64,000 bases of DNA from Hyphomicrobium sp. (lineage in GTDB: Bacteria; Pseudomonadota; Alphaproteobacteria; Rhizobiales; Hyphomicrobiaceae): contig JAFWGI010000003.1 of assembly GCA_017512425.1 (NCBI GenBank), positions 89,627 to 153,626 on the forward strand, given 5' to 3'. The translations under genes and the position numbers were made by a program. Positions within the stretch are counted from its first letter, which is position 1. Every line of letters begins with the position of its first letter. The notes beneath the pieces were generated by a model. It saw only the letters and a program-made list of their open reading frames with translations. It was not told the origin of the DNA and searched no databases. Below are positions 38,099-47,397 of this stretch, piece by piece.

Positions 38099-39861
38099 AC
38101 CAGCACCTTGCCTTCCTTGCCGATGGCCTTCGAGACGTCCTCGTCGGAAATCTCTTCGCCGAGCAGCATTTCATTATGCGCTTTGCCGGACGGTATCATC
38201 GGGAAGCAGTTGGCCAACTTTGCGACGCGGCAGTCGAACATCACCGGCCCCTTGTGATTGATCATCTCCTTGATCGCATCGTCGAGGTCGGCCGGATGAT
38301 CGCAGCGCATACCCTTCCAGCCGTAGGCATCCGCAAGCTTGACGAAGTCGGGCAGGCTTTCTGTGTAGCTGTGCGACAGGCGGTTGCCGTGCAGCAACTG
38401 CTGCCACTGGCGTACCATGCCCATGTACTCGTTATTCAGAATGAAGACCTTGACCGGCAGGTTGAACTGCACCGCGGTCGAGCACTCTTGAATGTTCATC
38501 AGGATCGAGGCGTCGCCCGCAACGTCGATGACGAGCCCCTTCGGATGCGCGAGCTGCGCGCCGATCGCCGCTGGCAGGCCGTAGCCCATCGTGCCGAGAC
38601 CGCCAGACGTCATCCAGCGGTTTGGCTCTTCGAAGTGCATGAACTGCGCCGCCCACATCTGATGCTGACCGACTTCAGTTGTGATGTAGGTTTCGCGATC
38701 CTTCGTCAGCTCCTGCAGACGCTGCAAAGCGTATTGCGGCATGATCACGTCTTTCGAATTCTTGTAGGCGAGCGATTTACGCGCGCGCCACGTGTCGATC
38801 TGCTTCCACCATGCTTTGTGCGACGCCTTATCGAGCACCGGCGCCTTGGCCTTCCAGACGCGCAGCATATCTTCGAGCACATAGGCGCAGTCGCCGACGA
38901 TCGGCACGTCGACATGCACGTTCTTGTTGATCGACGACGGATCGATATCGACGTGGATCTTCTTCGAGTTCGGCGAAAACGCATCGATGCGGCCGGTGAT
39001 GCGGTCGTCGAAGCGCGCGCCGATGTTGATCATCACATCGCAGTCGTGCATCGTCATGTTGGCTTCATAGGTGCCGTGCATGCCGAGCATCCCGAGCCAC
39101 TGCTTGTCGGACGCCGGATAGGCACCAAGCCCCATCAGCGTCGACGTGATCGGATAGCCGGTCAGGCGCACGAATTCGCGCAGCAGTTGGCTGGCTTTTG
39201 TGCCTGAATTGATGACGCCGCCGCCGGTATAGAAAACCGGCCTCTTGGCGCTGGCGATCAATTCGACCGCTTCGCGCACGGCCGTTTGCTCCGGCTTCAG
39301 CTTCGGACGGTACGTCTTGTGCTGGATGTTCGACGGCCCGACGTAATTGCCGGTCGCAAACTGCACATCCTTCGGGATATCGATGACGACCGGACCAGGG
39401 CGGCCCGTGCGCGCTATATGAAACGCCTCGTGCATGACGCGCGCGAGGTCGTTGACGTTCTTCACGAGCCAGTTGTGTTTTGTGCAGGGCCGCGTGATGC
39501 CGACCGTATCGCACTCCTGGAACGCATCGTTGCCGATCAGATGCGTCGGCACCTGACCCGTGATGCAGACGATCGGAATGGAATCCATCAGCGCATCGGT
39601 GAGGCCCGTGACGGCGTTCGTCGCGCCCGGACCCGACGTCACGAGCACGACGCCGACCTTGCCGGTGGAACGCGCATAGCCTTCGGCCGCGTGCACCGCG
39701 CCGCCCTCCTGGCGCACGAGAACGTGCTGGACTTTTTCCTGCTGGAAGATCTCGTCATAGATCGGCAGCACCGCGCCGCCCGGATATCCGAAGATGACCT
39801 CGACGCCCTGATCGGCAAGTGCCGTCAGTACGATCTCCGCGCCGGTCATTGTCCGTGCCAT
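38095..39861 (-). CDS. ilvB: Acetolactate synthase large (catalytic) subunit
   Basis: Thiamine-diphosphate enzyme for the first common step of valine, leucine and isoleucine synthesis. The 588-residue protein has the N-terminal ThDP domain with VFGYPGG and the catalytic Glu in RQEGGAVHAAEGYARSTG. A central FAD-binding domain follows. The C-terminal ThDP motif is GDASILMNIQE...NNEYMGMV. GGAGG precedes the ATG. First gene of ilvB-x-gst-ilvH, lying 141 bases downstream of miaA. Confidence 0.97.
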   Translation of the reverse strand: MARTMTGAEIVLTALADQGVEVIFGYPGGAVLPIYDEIFQQEKVQHVLVRQEGGAVHAAEGYARSTGKVGVVLVTSGPGATNAVTGLTDALMDSIPIVCITGQVPTHLIGNDAFQECDTVGITRPCTKHNWLVKNVNDLARVMHEAFHIARTGRPGPVVIDIPKDVQFATGNYVGPSNIQHKTYRPKLKPEQTAVREAVELIASAKRPVFYTGGGVINSGTKASQLLREFVRLTGYPITSTLMGLGAYPASDKQWLGMLGMHGTYEANMTMHDCDVMINIGARFDDRITGRIDAFSPNSKKIHVDIDPSSINKNVHVDVPIVGDCAYVLEDMLRVWKAKAPVLDKASHKAWWKQIDTWRARKSLAYKNSKDVIMPQYALQRLQELTKDRETYITTEVGQHQMWAAQFMHFEEPNRWMTSGGLGTMGYGLPAAIGAQLAHPKGLVIDVAGDASILMNIQECSTAVQFNLPVKVFILNNEYMGMVRQWQQLLHGNRLSHSYTESLPDFVKLADAYGWKGMRCDHPADLDDAIKEMINHKGPVMFDCRVAKLANCFPMIPSGKAHNEMLLGEEISDEDVSKAIGKEGKVLV

Positions 39862-40002
39862 AAAACGTCCTCCGAAGTGCAGGCCAGCGCAGCGCGCGGC
39901 CCAAAGCGTAAAAGACCCGCGCCGGCCTCACTTTGAGTGCCAAGCTTACGAGCCAGCGTTAAGTCTGGCGGAACCTAAGCGGCCCACCTTGCGCGGTCAA
40001 CG

Positions 40003-40929
40003 CTAAGTTTGAATAAATGTAATGGCAGAGGCAATAGATTTTTCTATTTCTTGCTTAAATACGTCATTCCAAGAAATCATATTACGCCTCAACCAAGTCT
40101 CCTGCCGTTTGACGTATTGACGCGTCTCGGCCTGACCCTGGGCGATCGCGTTTGCAAGCGTGATTGTGCCCCGCGCCGCGGCCATCATCGGCGCGACGCC
40201 GATCGCGCGCATGGCCGGCAATTCCGTATCGAGTTGCAGCGCTTGCAAGCGCACGGCTTCGTCCAGGGCGCCGTCCTCGACCATGCGGGCAAATCGCGCG
40301 TCGGCACGCGCATGCAGCGTCGCCCGATCGGGCAGCATCAGCAGGCAGACCGCTGACGCGCCGTCGATCACCGGCTCGCCCGGCTGGTTCTGCCAATACG
40401 CGAGCGAGCGGCCGCTGCCTTCCAGAACTTCAAGCGCGCGCACAATGCGCTGCGTATCGGCGGATTTGAGCCGCGACGCCATCTCCGCATCGCGCGACGC
40501 CAGCACCGCGTGCAGGACTTCGGCCCCGAGGCGCCCAGCTTCGGCGCGCCAATAGGCCCGCACGCCGGCATCGACCGGCGGCACCGGCGACAACCCTTCG
40601 AGAAGTGCTTTGAAATAGAGCCCCGTGCCGCCGACGACTATCGGCCGCAAGCCTTGTGCCCGCGCGGCATCGAGTGCCGTCTTCGCGTCCGTCACATACC
40701 GGCCAGTCGAGTACGCCTCGCGCGCGGGCACAAACCCATACAGCGCGTGCGGCGCGCGGCGCTCGTCTTCGATCGCCGGTCGCGCCGTCAGAATGCGCAA
40801 TTCGGAATAGACCTGCATGCTGTCGGCGTTGATCACCACGCCGCCGAGGTGCTCGGCCAGGGCGAGCGCCAGCGCCGACTTGCCGCTTGCGGTCGGTCCG
40901 GCAATCAGAATGGGGCGGGTGTCGCGCAT
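40003..40929 (-). CDS. miaA: tRNA dimethylallyltransferase
   Basis: Transfers the dimethylallyl group to A37 of tRNAs reading UNN codons. The 308-residue protein begins MRDTRPILIAGPTASGKS, with the P-loop at residues about 11-18. It has the DSMQVY motif and VGGTGLYFKALLEGLSPVP. The longer reading to 41094 adds low-complexity sequence and is rejected. C-terminal basic region is present. Confidence 0.95.
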   Translation of the reverse strand: MRDTRPILIAGPTASGKSALALALAEHLGGVVINADSMQVYSELRILTARPAIEDERRAPHALYGFVPAREAYSTGRYVTDAKTALDAARAQGLRPIVVGGTGLYFKALLEGLSPVPPVDAGVRAYWRAEAGRLGAEVLHAVLASRDAEMASRLKSADTQRIVRALEVLEGSGRSLAYWQNQPGEPVIDGASAVCLLMLPDRATLHARADARFARMVEDGALDEAVRLQALQLDTELPAMRAIGVAPMMAAARGTITLANAIAQGQAETRQYVKRQETWLRRNMISWNDVFKQEIEKSIASAITFIQT

Positions 40930-41090
40930 AAGCGTCGTCGCATCTCGAAAGGCCGTATAGCCCGCGCTTTCTAAGGCGCCTTCCCGCAGGCGCCAAGCGT
41001 GGATCAGACCGGGAGCGCCCCAATTCGACGGTCGATCCATAACCGAACCGCCGTCGAGCGACGTGCCCAACGCACGTTCGCGACGCAGTT

Positions 41091-41109
41091 GCAAATGACA
41101 ATCATTCTT
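41091..41109. promoter_or_regulatory. Fur-family box upstream of the outer-membrane barrel gene
   Basis: GCAAATGACAATCATTCTT matches 14 of 19 positions of the classical Fur box, including the central AATGA-AATCATT. It overlaps a possible promoter: TTGCAA at 41090 and TAAGGT 17 bases later. It lies 33 bases before the GTG start. In Hyphomicrobiales the binding protein could be Mur or a Zur/Fur relative. Confidence 0.6.
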
Positions 41110-41141
41110 AATAAGGTTACGTCATTGCAGAGGGGCCGCCC

Positions 41142-42026
41142 GTGTCTCGATCACCCAAACCGTTGAAGATGCCCGCCGATCGCGATGCCTCGCATACGCG
41201 CTCCGGCGTGCTGCGAGCGATTACAGGCGTGGTCCCAGCCATCGCCGCGCTCGCCGTCGCGGCCGCAGCATGCGCCGATGGCGCCCGCCCCGCCGCCGCC
41301 GGCATCGCCGACAACTCGTTTCTGATCGAAGAGGCCTATAACCAGGAAGCTGGCGTCGTACAGCACATCGCCACGTTCGCCCGCCAGAACGGCACTTGGA
41401 CCGCCGCCTATACCGACGAATGGCCGGCGATCTCCCAGGTGCACCAGTTCTCGTACACCGTGCCCTACGCGTGGCTCGCCGACAGCGAAGGCGGCGCCGA
41501 TGGCATTGGCGACGTCATGCTCAACTACCGCTATCAGGCGCTGTTTGAATCTGATGGCCTGCCCGCGTTCGCGCCCCGCATCAGCCTGATCCTACCAACA
41601 GGCGACGATGATCGCGGTCTCGGCGACGGTTCGACCGGATACCAGATCAATTTGCCGGTCAGCAAAATCGTCACCGATCGCATCACGCTGCACGGCAATG
41701 CCGGTCTGACGTCATTTTTCGATATCGACGGTCACCGGCCGGTCAGCTTCCACGCGGGCGGCAGCATGATTTACGCGGCCACCCGCGATTTCAATCTGAT
41801 GCTTGAAGCGCTGCACTCCTGGGATGAAAGAGTGAATGATGCAGGTGCGCTCGAACGCGACCGAACCTTCACGCTCTCGCCCGGCCTACGCACGGCTTTC
41901 AACAGGCCCGAAGGCCAACTTGTTCTTGGCATCGCCGCGCCAATCGAATTTTCGGCTGGCGAGCGCGACTATGGCGTCTTTTTCTACGGCTCGTTTGAAC
42001 ACAGCTTCCTGGCTGCGCAGCACTAA
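41142..42026 (+). CDS. Outer-membrane beta-barrel transporter-like protein
   Basis: A 294-residue protein with an N-terminal signal region (about 20-48, ending near ACADGARPAAA). The beta-strand-rich body resembles the outer-membrane family of the phenol-degradation meta-pathway type (ISLILPTGDDDRGLGDGSTGYQINLPVSK is typical). The GTG start has AGGGG upstream; an internal ATG nine codons later is possible. The Fur-like box upstream suggests metal-dependent expression. Ligand unknown. Confidence 0.78.
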   Translation: MSRSPKPLKMPADRDASHTRSGVLRAITGVVPAIAALAVAAAACADGARPAAAGIADNSFLIEEAYNQEAGVVQHIATFARQNGTWTAAYTDEWPAISQVHQFSYTVPYAWLADSEGGADGIGDVMLNYRYQALFESDGLPAFAPRISLILPTGDDDRGLGDGSTGYQINLPVSKIVTDRITLHGNAGLTSFFDIDGHRPVSFHAGGSMIYAATRDFNLMLEALHSWDERVNDAGALERDRTFTLSPGLRTAFNRPEGQLVLGIAAPIEFSAGERDYGVFFYGSFEHSFLAAQH

Positions 42027-42028
42027 CG

Positions 42029-42718
42029 TCAAATCCCGAGCCACGCGCGCAGCGACTGCGCCATCGGACGAGTCCGCTCCCACGCCCGCCGCGCGAACTG
42101 CGTCACCCGTGACTTGATCATGCGGCCGTAGCGCCAAATCCACGATGCGCGGATCTTCGCGAAGAAGGCGTCCTTCCACGGCACGAACCAGTTATACGCG
42201 CGTGCAAACCAGACGATGCGCATCAACGCCGGTTGCGTCAGCGTGAAAATCCGCGCGACAAGCGCCGTCGACGCGATCTTGGCACCGACGAACAGCCCAC
42301 CCGCGGCGGCAACCTGGCCATGCGCCAGCAGCCACATCGCGACGAACTTCAACGGTAGCAGCAGCGTCGTCGGCAGCGCGAATACAAGCAGCGACGGATA
42401 CGGCGGCAACGACGCGATCCAGCCTTCGAGGCGGGCGATCGGCGCGTACCGCGCAAGCCATGCGAGCGCCTGCGAGAGCGGCTTCCAGCCCCATTCCTCG
42501 AACAGTACGATCAGCGCCGCCAGGACCTGCAGCACGAACACGACCGGGCCGCGCGCAATTGCCCACGCCGTGCGCAGAATTTCGCGCACCGACCAGAGCG
42601 CGATGACGAGCACGCGCCAAATTCGTGTGGTCCAATTTTGCAGCGAGGTGTTCACGTGCGCGTTCGCTCCAGTCATCCGTTTCGGGCCACTAGCGAACGT
42701 GAACTTTACCGCAGACAT
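42029..42718 (-). CDS. Membrane protein of unknown function
   Basis: A 229-residue protein with two or three strongly hydrophobic stretches (about 35-75, 105-130 and 135-165) separated by tryptophan-rich interfacial segments. The C-terminal cationic region is rich in Arg and Trp (WIWRYGRMIKSR). I do not recognise a named family. An alternative start lies 14 codons inside. Convergent with the barrel gene, with only two bases between the stops. Confidence 0.75.
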   Translation of the reverse strand: MSAVKFTFASGPKRMTGANAHVNTSLQNWTTRIWRVLVIALWSVREILRTAWAIARGPVVFVLQVLAALIVLFEEWGWKPLSQALAWLARYAPIARLEGWIASLPPYPSLLVFALPTTLLLPLKFVAMWLLAHGQVAAAGGLFVGAKIASTALVARIFTLTQPALMRIVWFARAYNWFVPWKDAFFAKIRASWIWRYGRMIKSRVTQFARRAWERTRPMAQSLRAWLGI

Positions 42719-42983
42719 GTCAAAAGCGGGAAAAGATCAACGCGCAGCGTTACACGAGGGGATAACTCGTTCACCACGTTTGTCCCAACGCTTCGCAGAG
42801 ACCGGCAGCAAGCCATGTCGCTGCACGCGTCACTTTGAATTTCGACAAATTATAAATTTGCACATGCCGTTAGGGCCGCTTGCGCGGCATCTGCCTGCGG
42901 CGTTTCTGCGCGCAATAGCGCTTGCTGCCGCGCGATTTATTTGTATACTAAAACTATAAACAAATGGACCGGGCACTGATCGC

Positions 42984-43124
42984 ATGTACCGACTGCTGAA
43001 ACCCTCCGGTCAGATCGTGATCGCTCTGGCTCTGACGCTGGCAGCGGTGTTCGTCACGCAGCTGCACGCCAACGCACCATCTGGCACTTCGCCTCCTGCT
43101 CCCCGTATCGAGGCGTGGCGCTAA
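42984..43124 (+). CDS. 46-residue single-helix peptide
   Basis: The reading frame encodes 46 residues: a basic start MYRLLKPSG, a hydrophobic helix (about 11-28) and a Pro/Ala/Ser tail ending RIEAWR. It could be a membrane peptide or a secreted peptide with cleavage after LHA. An AT-rich promoter-like stretch (TATACTAAAACTATAA) lies just upstream and a very strong terminator 54 bases downstream, which together mark it as a stand-alone transcription unit. No family recognised. Confidence 0.6.
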   Translation: MYRLLKPSGQIVIALALTLAAVFVTQLHANAPSGTSPPAPRIEAWR

Positions 43125-43177
43125 GATCTCGAAGAACAGCACCACCCCGCCGCCAGGGGCTCGTGCTGACCTTCGCC

Positions 43178-43228
43178 GCGGACCTGAATGCCTTTTCCCG
43201 TTTGGCATTCAGGTCCGCACTAGTTTTT
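43178..43228 (+). terminator. Strong intrinsic terminator
   Basis: Perfect 15-bp arms, GCGGACCTGAATGCC / GGCATTCAGGTCCGC, with an 11-base loop are followed by ACTAGTTTTT. The T-run is on the + strand, fitting the 46-residue peptide gene. The hairpin also lies just past the end of the convergent ABC transporter gene. Confidence 0.93.
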
Positions 43229-43232
43229 GACG

Positions 43233-45194
43233 CTATTCAGCCGTCAGCGACTGCCGCAGCGACACACCTTCTTCGAGCGCCTGCGCCAATTCTTCGCGCG
43301 CCTTTTCAGCCTGACGCTGCCGCGACCACAGGCTCGCATACAAACCATCGTTTCCGATCAACTCGGCGTGCGTGCCCTGCTCGACGATCTCGCCTTCGCG
43401 GAGCACCAGGATGATGTCGGCGTGGATGATCGTCGACAGCCGGTGCGCAATGACAACCGTCGTCCTGTCCCGCGACACGCGATCGAGCGCGTCCTGAATT
43501 TCCTTTTCCGTGTGGCTGTCGAGGGCGCTCGTCGCCTCGTCGAGAATGAGGATCGGAGGGCTCTTTAAAATCGTCCGCGCGATCGCAACGCGCTGCTTCT
43601 CGCCGCCCGACAGCTTCAAGCCGCGTTCGCCGACCATCGTGTTGTATCCGTCGGGCAACGTTTTTACGAAGTCGTCGATCTGCGCCATCTTGGCGGCGGC
43701 GATCACTTCCTCGTCTGTTGCGTCGGCGCGGCCGTATTTGACGTTGTAGAAAATCGTATCGTTGAACAGCACCGTATCCTGCGGCACGACGCCGATAGCC
43801 GCGCGCAAGCTCTTTTGCGTGACATCGCGCAAATCCTGACCATCGATCGTCACCGCGCCACCCGACACATCATAGAAGCGCAGCAGAATGCGACTGATCG
43901 TCGATTTGCCCGCACCCGACGGACCAACTATGGCGACCATTTTTCCGGCCGGCACCTCGAACGACACGTTCTTCAAAATCGTCCGCTCGGGGTCGTAGGC
44001 GAACTGCACGTTGTCGAATCGTATCGCGCCGCCCGACACCTTGAGCTGCTTTGCGCCCGGACGGTCGGCGACTTCCGGCGAGCGGTCGAGCACTTCCATC
44101 ATGCGTTCGATGTCGGTCAGCCCCTGTTTGATCTCGCGATAGACCATGCCCATGAAGTTCAGCGGCATGAACAGTTGCAGCATCAGCAGATTGACCATCG
44201 CGAAATGACCGACGGTGTGATTGCCGGCCATGACGTCCTGCGCCGCCATGACGAGGCAGATCGTCAGCGCGATCGTGAAAATGACGGCCTGACCGGAGTT
44301 CAGCACGGCGAGCGACGTGTACGTCTTGATGCTCGCCTTTTCATAGAGCGCCATCGACTTGTCGTAGCGGTCGGCTTCGCGCTCTTCGGCGCCGAAATAT
44401 TTGACCGTCTCGAAATTCAGAAGGCTGTCGACGGCCTTTGTATTGGCTTCCGTGTCGCTGTCGTTCATCGTCCGGCGGATCGCGACGCGCCAATCCGTGG
44501 CTTTGACCGTGAACCAGAGATACGCGAAGATCATCGTGACAATCGTAACGATGTAGCGCCAATCGAATTCGATTGCGCACACGCCGATGATCAGCACGAA
44601 CTCGACGATCGTCGGGATCAGCGTCATTAGTGCCATGCGGCTGATGTTTTCGACACCGGCCCGGCCGCGTTCCAGAATGCGTGTCAGGCCTCCGGTCTTT
44701 TTCTCCAGATGAAAACGCAACGACAGGCGATGCATGTGCTCGAACGTCGACAACGCCAGCTTACGCACCGCGTGCATCGCCACTTTGGCGAACATGCCTT
44801 CGCGAACTTGAACGAGCAGCGCCATGACGATGCGCGATATGCCGTAAAGTATCGCGGCCAGAACCGGCGCGCCGACGAGCCATGTTACGGTTTCGCGCGC
44901 CGGAACATTGCCGCCGCTTGCCGCGACGAGCGCGTCGGTTGCCCATTTCAGGGTATACGGCACGGCGACCGTCACCAACTTGGCGATGATGATCAGCACC
45001 AGAGACCACATCACCGTCGCTCTTAGATCGGGCCGGTCGTGCGGCCACAAGTACGGCCACAGCGCGCGGAGCACGCGCGACTGCTCAGGCGATGGCTGAA
45101 AACGTGCGGCGAACCAGCCAGTCCCAGGCGCCGGCGCGCCCGGCAGGCGCTTGCCTGGTCCACCCGAGGAGCCGGCGTCTATCGGTCTTTGCAT
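43233..45194 (-). CDS. ABC exporter, ATP-binding/permease (Atm1/HMT-like)
   Basis: A 653-residue half-transporter. The membrane domain has six helices (about 60-370) and includes the Atm1 signature stretch LRALWPYLWPHDRPDLR. The nucleotide-binding domain has Walker A GPSGAGKST, signature LSGGEKQRVAIAR and Walker B ILILDEATSALD. Bacterial Atm1-type proteins export glutathione-metal complexes and give heavy-metal tolerance. Acts as a homodimer in the inner membrane. Confidence 0.95.
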   Translation of the reverse strand: MQRPIDAGSSGGPGKRLPGAPAPGTGWFAARFQPSPEQSRVLRALWPYLWPHDRPDLRATVMWSLVLIIIAKLVTVAVPYTLKWATDALVAASGGNVPARETVTWLVGAPVLAAILYGISRIVMALLVQVREGMFAKVAMHAVRKLALSTFEHMHRLSLRFHLEKKTGGLTRILERGRAGVENISRMALMTLIPTIVEFVLIIGVCAIEFDWRYIVTIVTMIFAYLWFTVKATDWRVAIRRTMNDSDTEANTKAVDSLLNFETVKYFGAEEREADRYDKSMALYEKASIKTYTSLAVLNSGQAVIFTIALTICLVMAAQDVMAGNHTVGHFAMVNLLMLQLFMPLNFMGMVYREIKQGLTDIERMMEVLDRSPEVADRPGAKQLKVSGGAIRFDNVQFAYDPERTILKNVSFEVPAGKMVAIVGPSGAGKSTISRILLRFYDVSGGAVTIDGQDLRDVTQKSLRAAIGVVPQDTVLFNDTIFYNVKYGRADATDEEVIAAAKMAQIDDFVKTLPDGYNTMVGERGLKLSGGEKQRVAIARTILKSPPILILDEATSALDSHTEKEIQDALDRVSRDRTTVVIAHRLSTIIHADIILVLREGEIVEQGTHAELIGNDGLYASLWSRQRQAEKAREELAQALEEGVSLRQSLTAE

Positions 45195-45248
45195 GTCGCG
45201 TATTTAGGGTGCTATCAGCCGAATGTCCACGCGGCACGTCTCGCAGCG

Positions 45249-46472
45249 CTAGCGGCGTTTACGCGGCACAAAAACGCGCTGGCAGGGATAGATCAAATCT
45301 GGATTGCGAATGCGGCTGCGGTTTGCCGCATAGATTCGCTTGTACAGTTTGCCTTTGTGGTAATGCCGCTTCGAAATGCGCCACAGGCTGTCGCCCGATT
45401 TCACCGTATAGCGGCCGGGCACGGCAACGCGACGGCCGGCGGCGCGGCAGCTCTGTGCATGCGTTGCAACGCGCCGAACCCAGCGCTTGACTGCGGTGCC
45501 GGCATGCGCATGCTCAACCGTCACCGGCCGGTAGGAGGCATAGCGTGCGCTACTCTGCCAAGTTTGCGCGACAGGCCTTTCGACAGACTCCGGCCGATCG
45601 ATCTCCGGCCGATCGATCGGCTCGACCGTCAGCTGGATCGTGCGCCGCCGGTGCATCTGATTGTAGGCGGCCTCCTCTGAACGGCGGCGCGCCGCCTCCT
45701 GGTTTGCCGCATCCGCGCGCGCCGCTTCAGCGCGGGCAGCTTCTGCAGCAGCGAGCCGCTTGCGCTCGGCATCTTCGCGGCGGCGCAACTCCGCCTGACG
45801 CTGTTCTTCCTGACGACGATTTTCGTCCGCCACCTTCTGCGCTTCGCGGCGTTGCTCTTCGGCCGTCTCGGTTGGCTGCTGCTGCGGCGGCGTGATGTCT
45901 TTTAAAATCTCGTCGGCCTTGCGGCTCGCCTCATCGGCAAGGCGTTTGGTCTCTTCGGCACGGCGGCGATCCTCGGCGAGACGCTTGGCTTCAGCGTCGC
46001 GTTTCTCGGCGGCGGCTTTGGCCGCGTCTTCACGCTGCTGCTCTTCGAGTTTCTTCGCAATTGGATCGTTGCCCGGCGTGCTCGACGGCGATGCCGTCGG
46101 CGGCGACGACAATTCCTTGACGACAACGCCCTGATATTCGCGGTTTGCCCGCGCCAGCCAGTCTTGGATCGTGGAAAAAAGTCCGCCTTGTGCGTATGGT
46201 TCGGCCTCGGCGGCCGGCGCTGACGGTGCAGGCGCTGGCGGCGCGGCAGCATCTGAAGGCTTCTGCCGCTTGACCGGCGGCACGACGACATCTTGCGTGA
46301 GCTGCCACTCCTCAGTAGATCCAGCGGCCGCGGAACCGGTTTTCAATTGGCCGGTTACAATCAGCAACCCCGCGGCCAGACATCCAAATGAAACAGCCAT
46401 CCCCGCGCTCAGAACGCGGCTGCGGCTGATCCAAGAATATGCGGCTTTTCTCGGGACTTGCCCCGTTGTCAT
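45249..46472 (-). CDS. LysM-domain protein with membrane anchor and long charged coiled coil
   Basis: A 407-residue protein. One membrane segment (about 24-41) is followed by a proline/alanine-rich linker. A long Ala/Glu/Lys/Arg coiled coil follows (about 130-265), then a C-terminal LysM domain (about 355-402: YTVKSGDSLWRISKRHY) that binds peptidoglycan. The layout suggests a periplasm-spanning link between inner membrane and wall. The start at 46472 is preferred over 46589. It is the neighbour of the Atm1-type gene but no functional tie is visible. Confidence 0.83.
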   Translation of the reverse strand: MTTGQVPRKAAYSWISRSRVLSAGMAVSFGCLAAGLLIVTGQLKTGSAAAGSTEEWQLTQDVVVPPVKRQKPSDAAAPPAPAPSAPAAEAEPYAQGGLFSTIQDWLARANREYQGVVVKELSSPPTASPSSTPGNDPIAKKLEEQQREDAAKAAAEKRDAEAKRLAEDRRRAEETKRLADEASRKADEILKDITPPQQQPTETAEEQRREAQKVADENRRQEEQRQAELRRREDAERKRLAAAEAARAEAARADAANQEAARRRSEEAAYNQMHRRRTIQLTVEPIDRPEIDRPESVERPVAQTWQSSARYASYRPVTVEHAHAGTAVKRWVRRVATHAQSCRAAGRRVAVPGRYTVKSGDSLWRISKRHYHKGKLYKRIYAANRSRIRNPDLIYPCQRVFVPRKRR

Positions 46473-46690
46473 AACATGGCCTCGCACTGCTGCGGAAGCT
46501 AAGCACACAGTCCCAGCCCGCGCCAAGTGCGCCAAGACGGCACGAGCAAGGTTTATGCGCGATCGTCGCTGCAGACGCCGCACTGCCACACTATATCTGT
46601 AACCTGATGTCCAACTATGGCGCTGTGAGCACCCCGCTTCAGCGCGCCGCGAACAACACAGTTAACGACGACCACGCACGAAAGCAGAGC

Positions 46691-47344
46691 ATGCAAAAAA
46701 ACATTTCCAACACCGCATCAAATACCGCACCTGCCACTCTTCAACTCGTCAAACCCATCGAAAGCATCTGCGTTTACTGCGGCTCGGGCAAAGGCGTGAA
46801 CCCGGCTTACGCTCTCACCGCGCGTAAGTTCGGCAAGGCGCTCGCCAACGCCAACATTCGCCTTGTCTACGGCGGCGGCAGCCTCGGCTTGATGGGCGAA
46901 GTCGCGAAAGCGGTGCTTGGCGCTGGCGGCAAGGTCACCGGCATCATCCCTGAATTTCTCGGCGCGCGCGAACAAATGCTCAGGGACGTCGATGAACTCA
47001 TCGTCGTCAAGGATATGCACGCGCGCAAGAAGCTGATGTTCGAGCGCTCCGATGCCTTCGTCGCGTTGCCGGGCGGCATCGGCACGCTTGAAGAACTCGT
47101 CGAGCAATTGACGTGGTCGCAACTCGGCCAGCACAGCAAGCCGATTGTCGTCGCCAACATCGAAGGCTTTTGGACGCCGTTTTTGGCACTTCTCGCGCAC
47201 ATGAAGAACGAGACCTTCATCCGCGCTGGATTGGACGTGCATTTCTCGGTTGTCGATGACGCCGAAAAAATCCTGCCCGCGGTGCTCGCTGCCGCCGAAC
47301 CCAGTACCGGCAAGAGCGACGCCGCGATCGTCAAGAAATTCTGA
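46691..47344 (+). CDS. LOG family protein (cytokinin riboside 5'-monophosphate phosphoribohydrolase-like)
   Basis: A Rossmann-fold nucleotide phosphoribohydrolase of the Lonely Guy family. It carries the motifs GGGSLGLMG (about 60) and PGGIGTLEEL (about 125). An N-terminal tail of about 20 residues is not conserved. The frame is open to an ATG at 46607, but neither start has a strong ribosome site; 46691 gives the family length (217). Role in bacteria is often purine salvage or cytokinin release. Confidence 0.9.
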   Translation: MQKNISNTASNTAPATLQLVKPIESICVYCGSGKGVNPAYALTARKFGKALANANIRLVYGGGSLGLMGEVAKAVLGAGGKVTGIIPEFLGAREQMLRDVDELIVVKDMHARKKLMFERSDAFVALPGGIGTLEELVEQLTWSQLGQHSKPIVVANIEGFWTPFLALLAHMKNETFIRAGLDVHFSVVDDAEKILPAVLAAAEPSTGKSDAAIVKKF

Positions 47345-47397
47345 CGCCCTGAAGATCAGGCCGGATCGAACCCGGCCGTATCGAAAAGGAGACTGCC

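Noticed and set aside
39862..40002. Possible attenuator before ilvB
   Set aside because: No leader peptide with runs of Ile, Leu or Val codons and no terminator hairpin with T-run in the 141-base gap.
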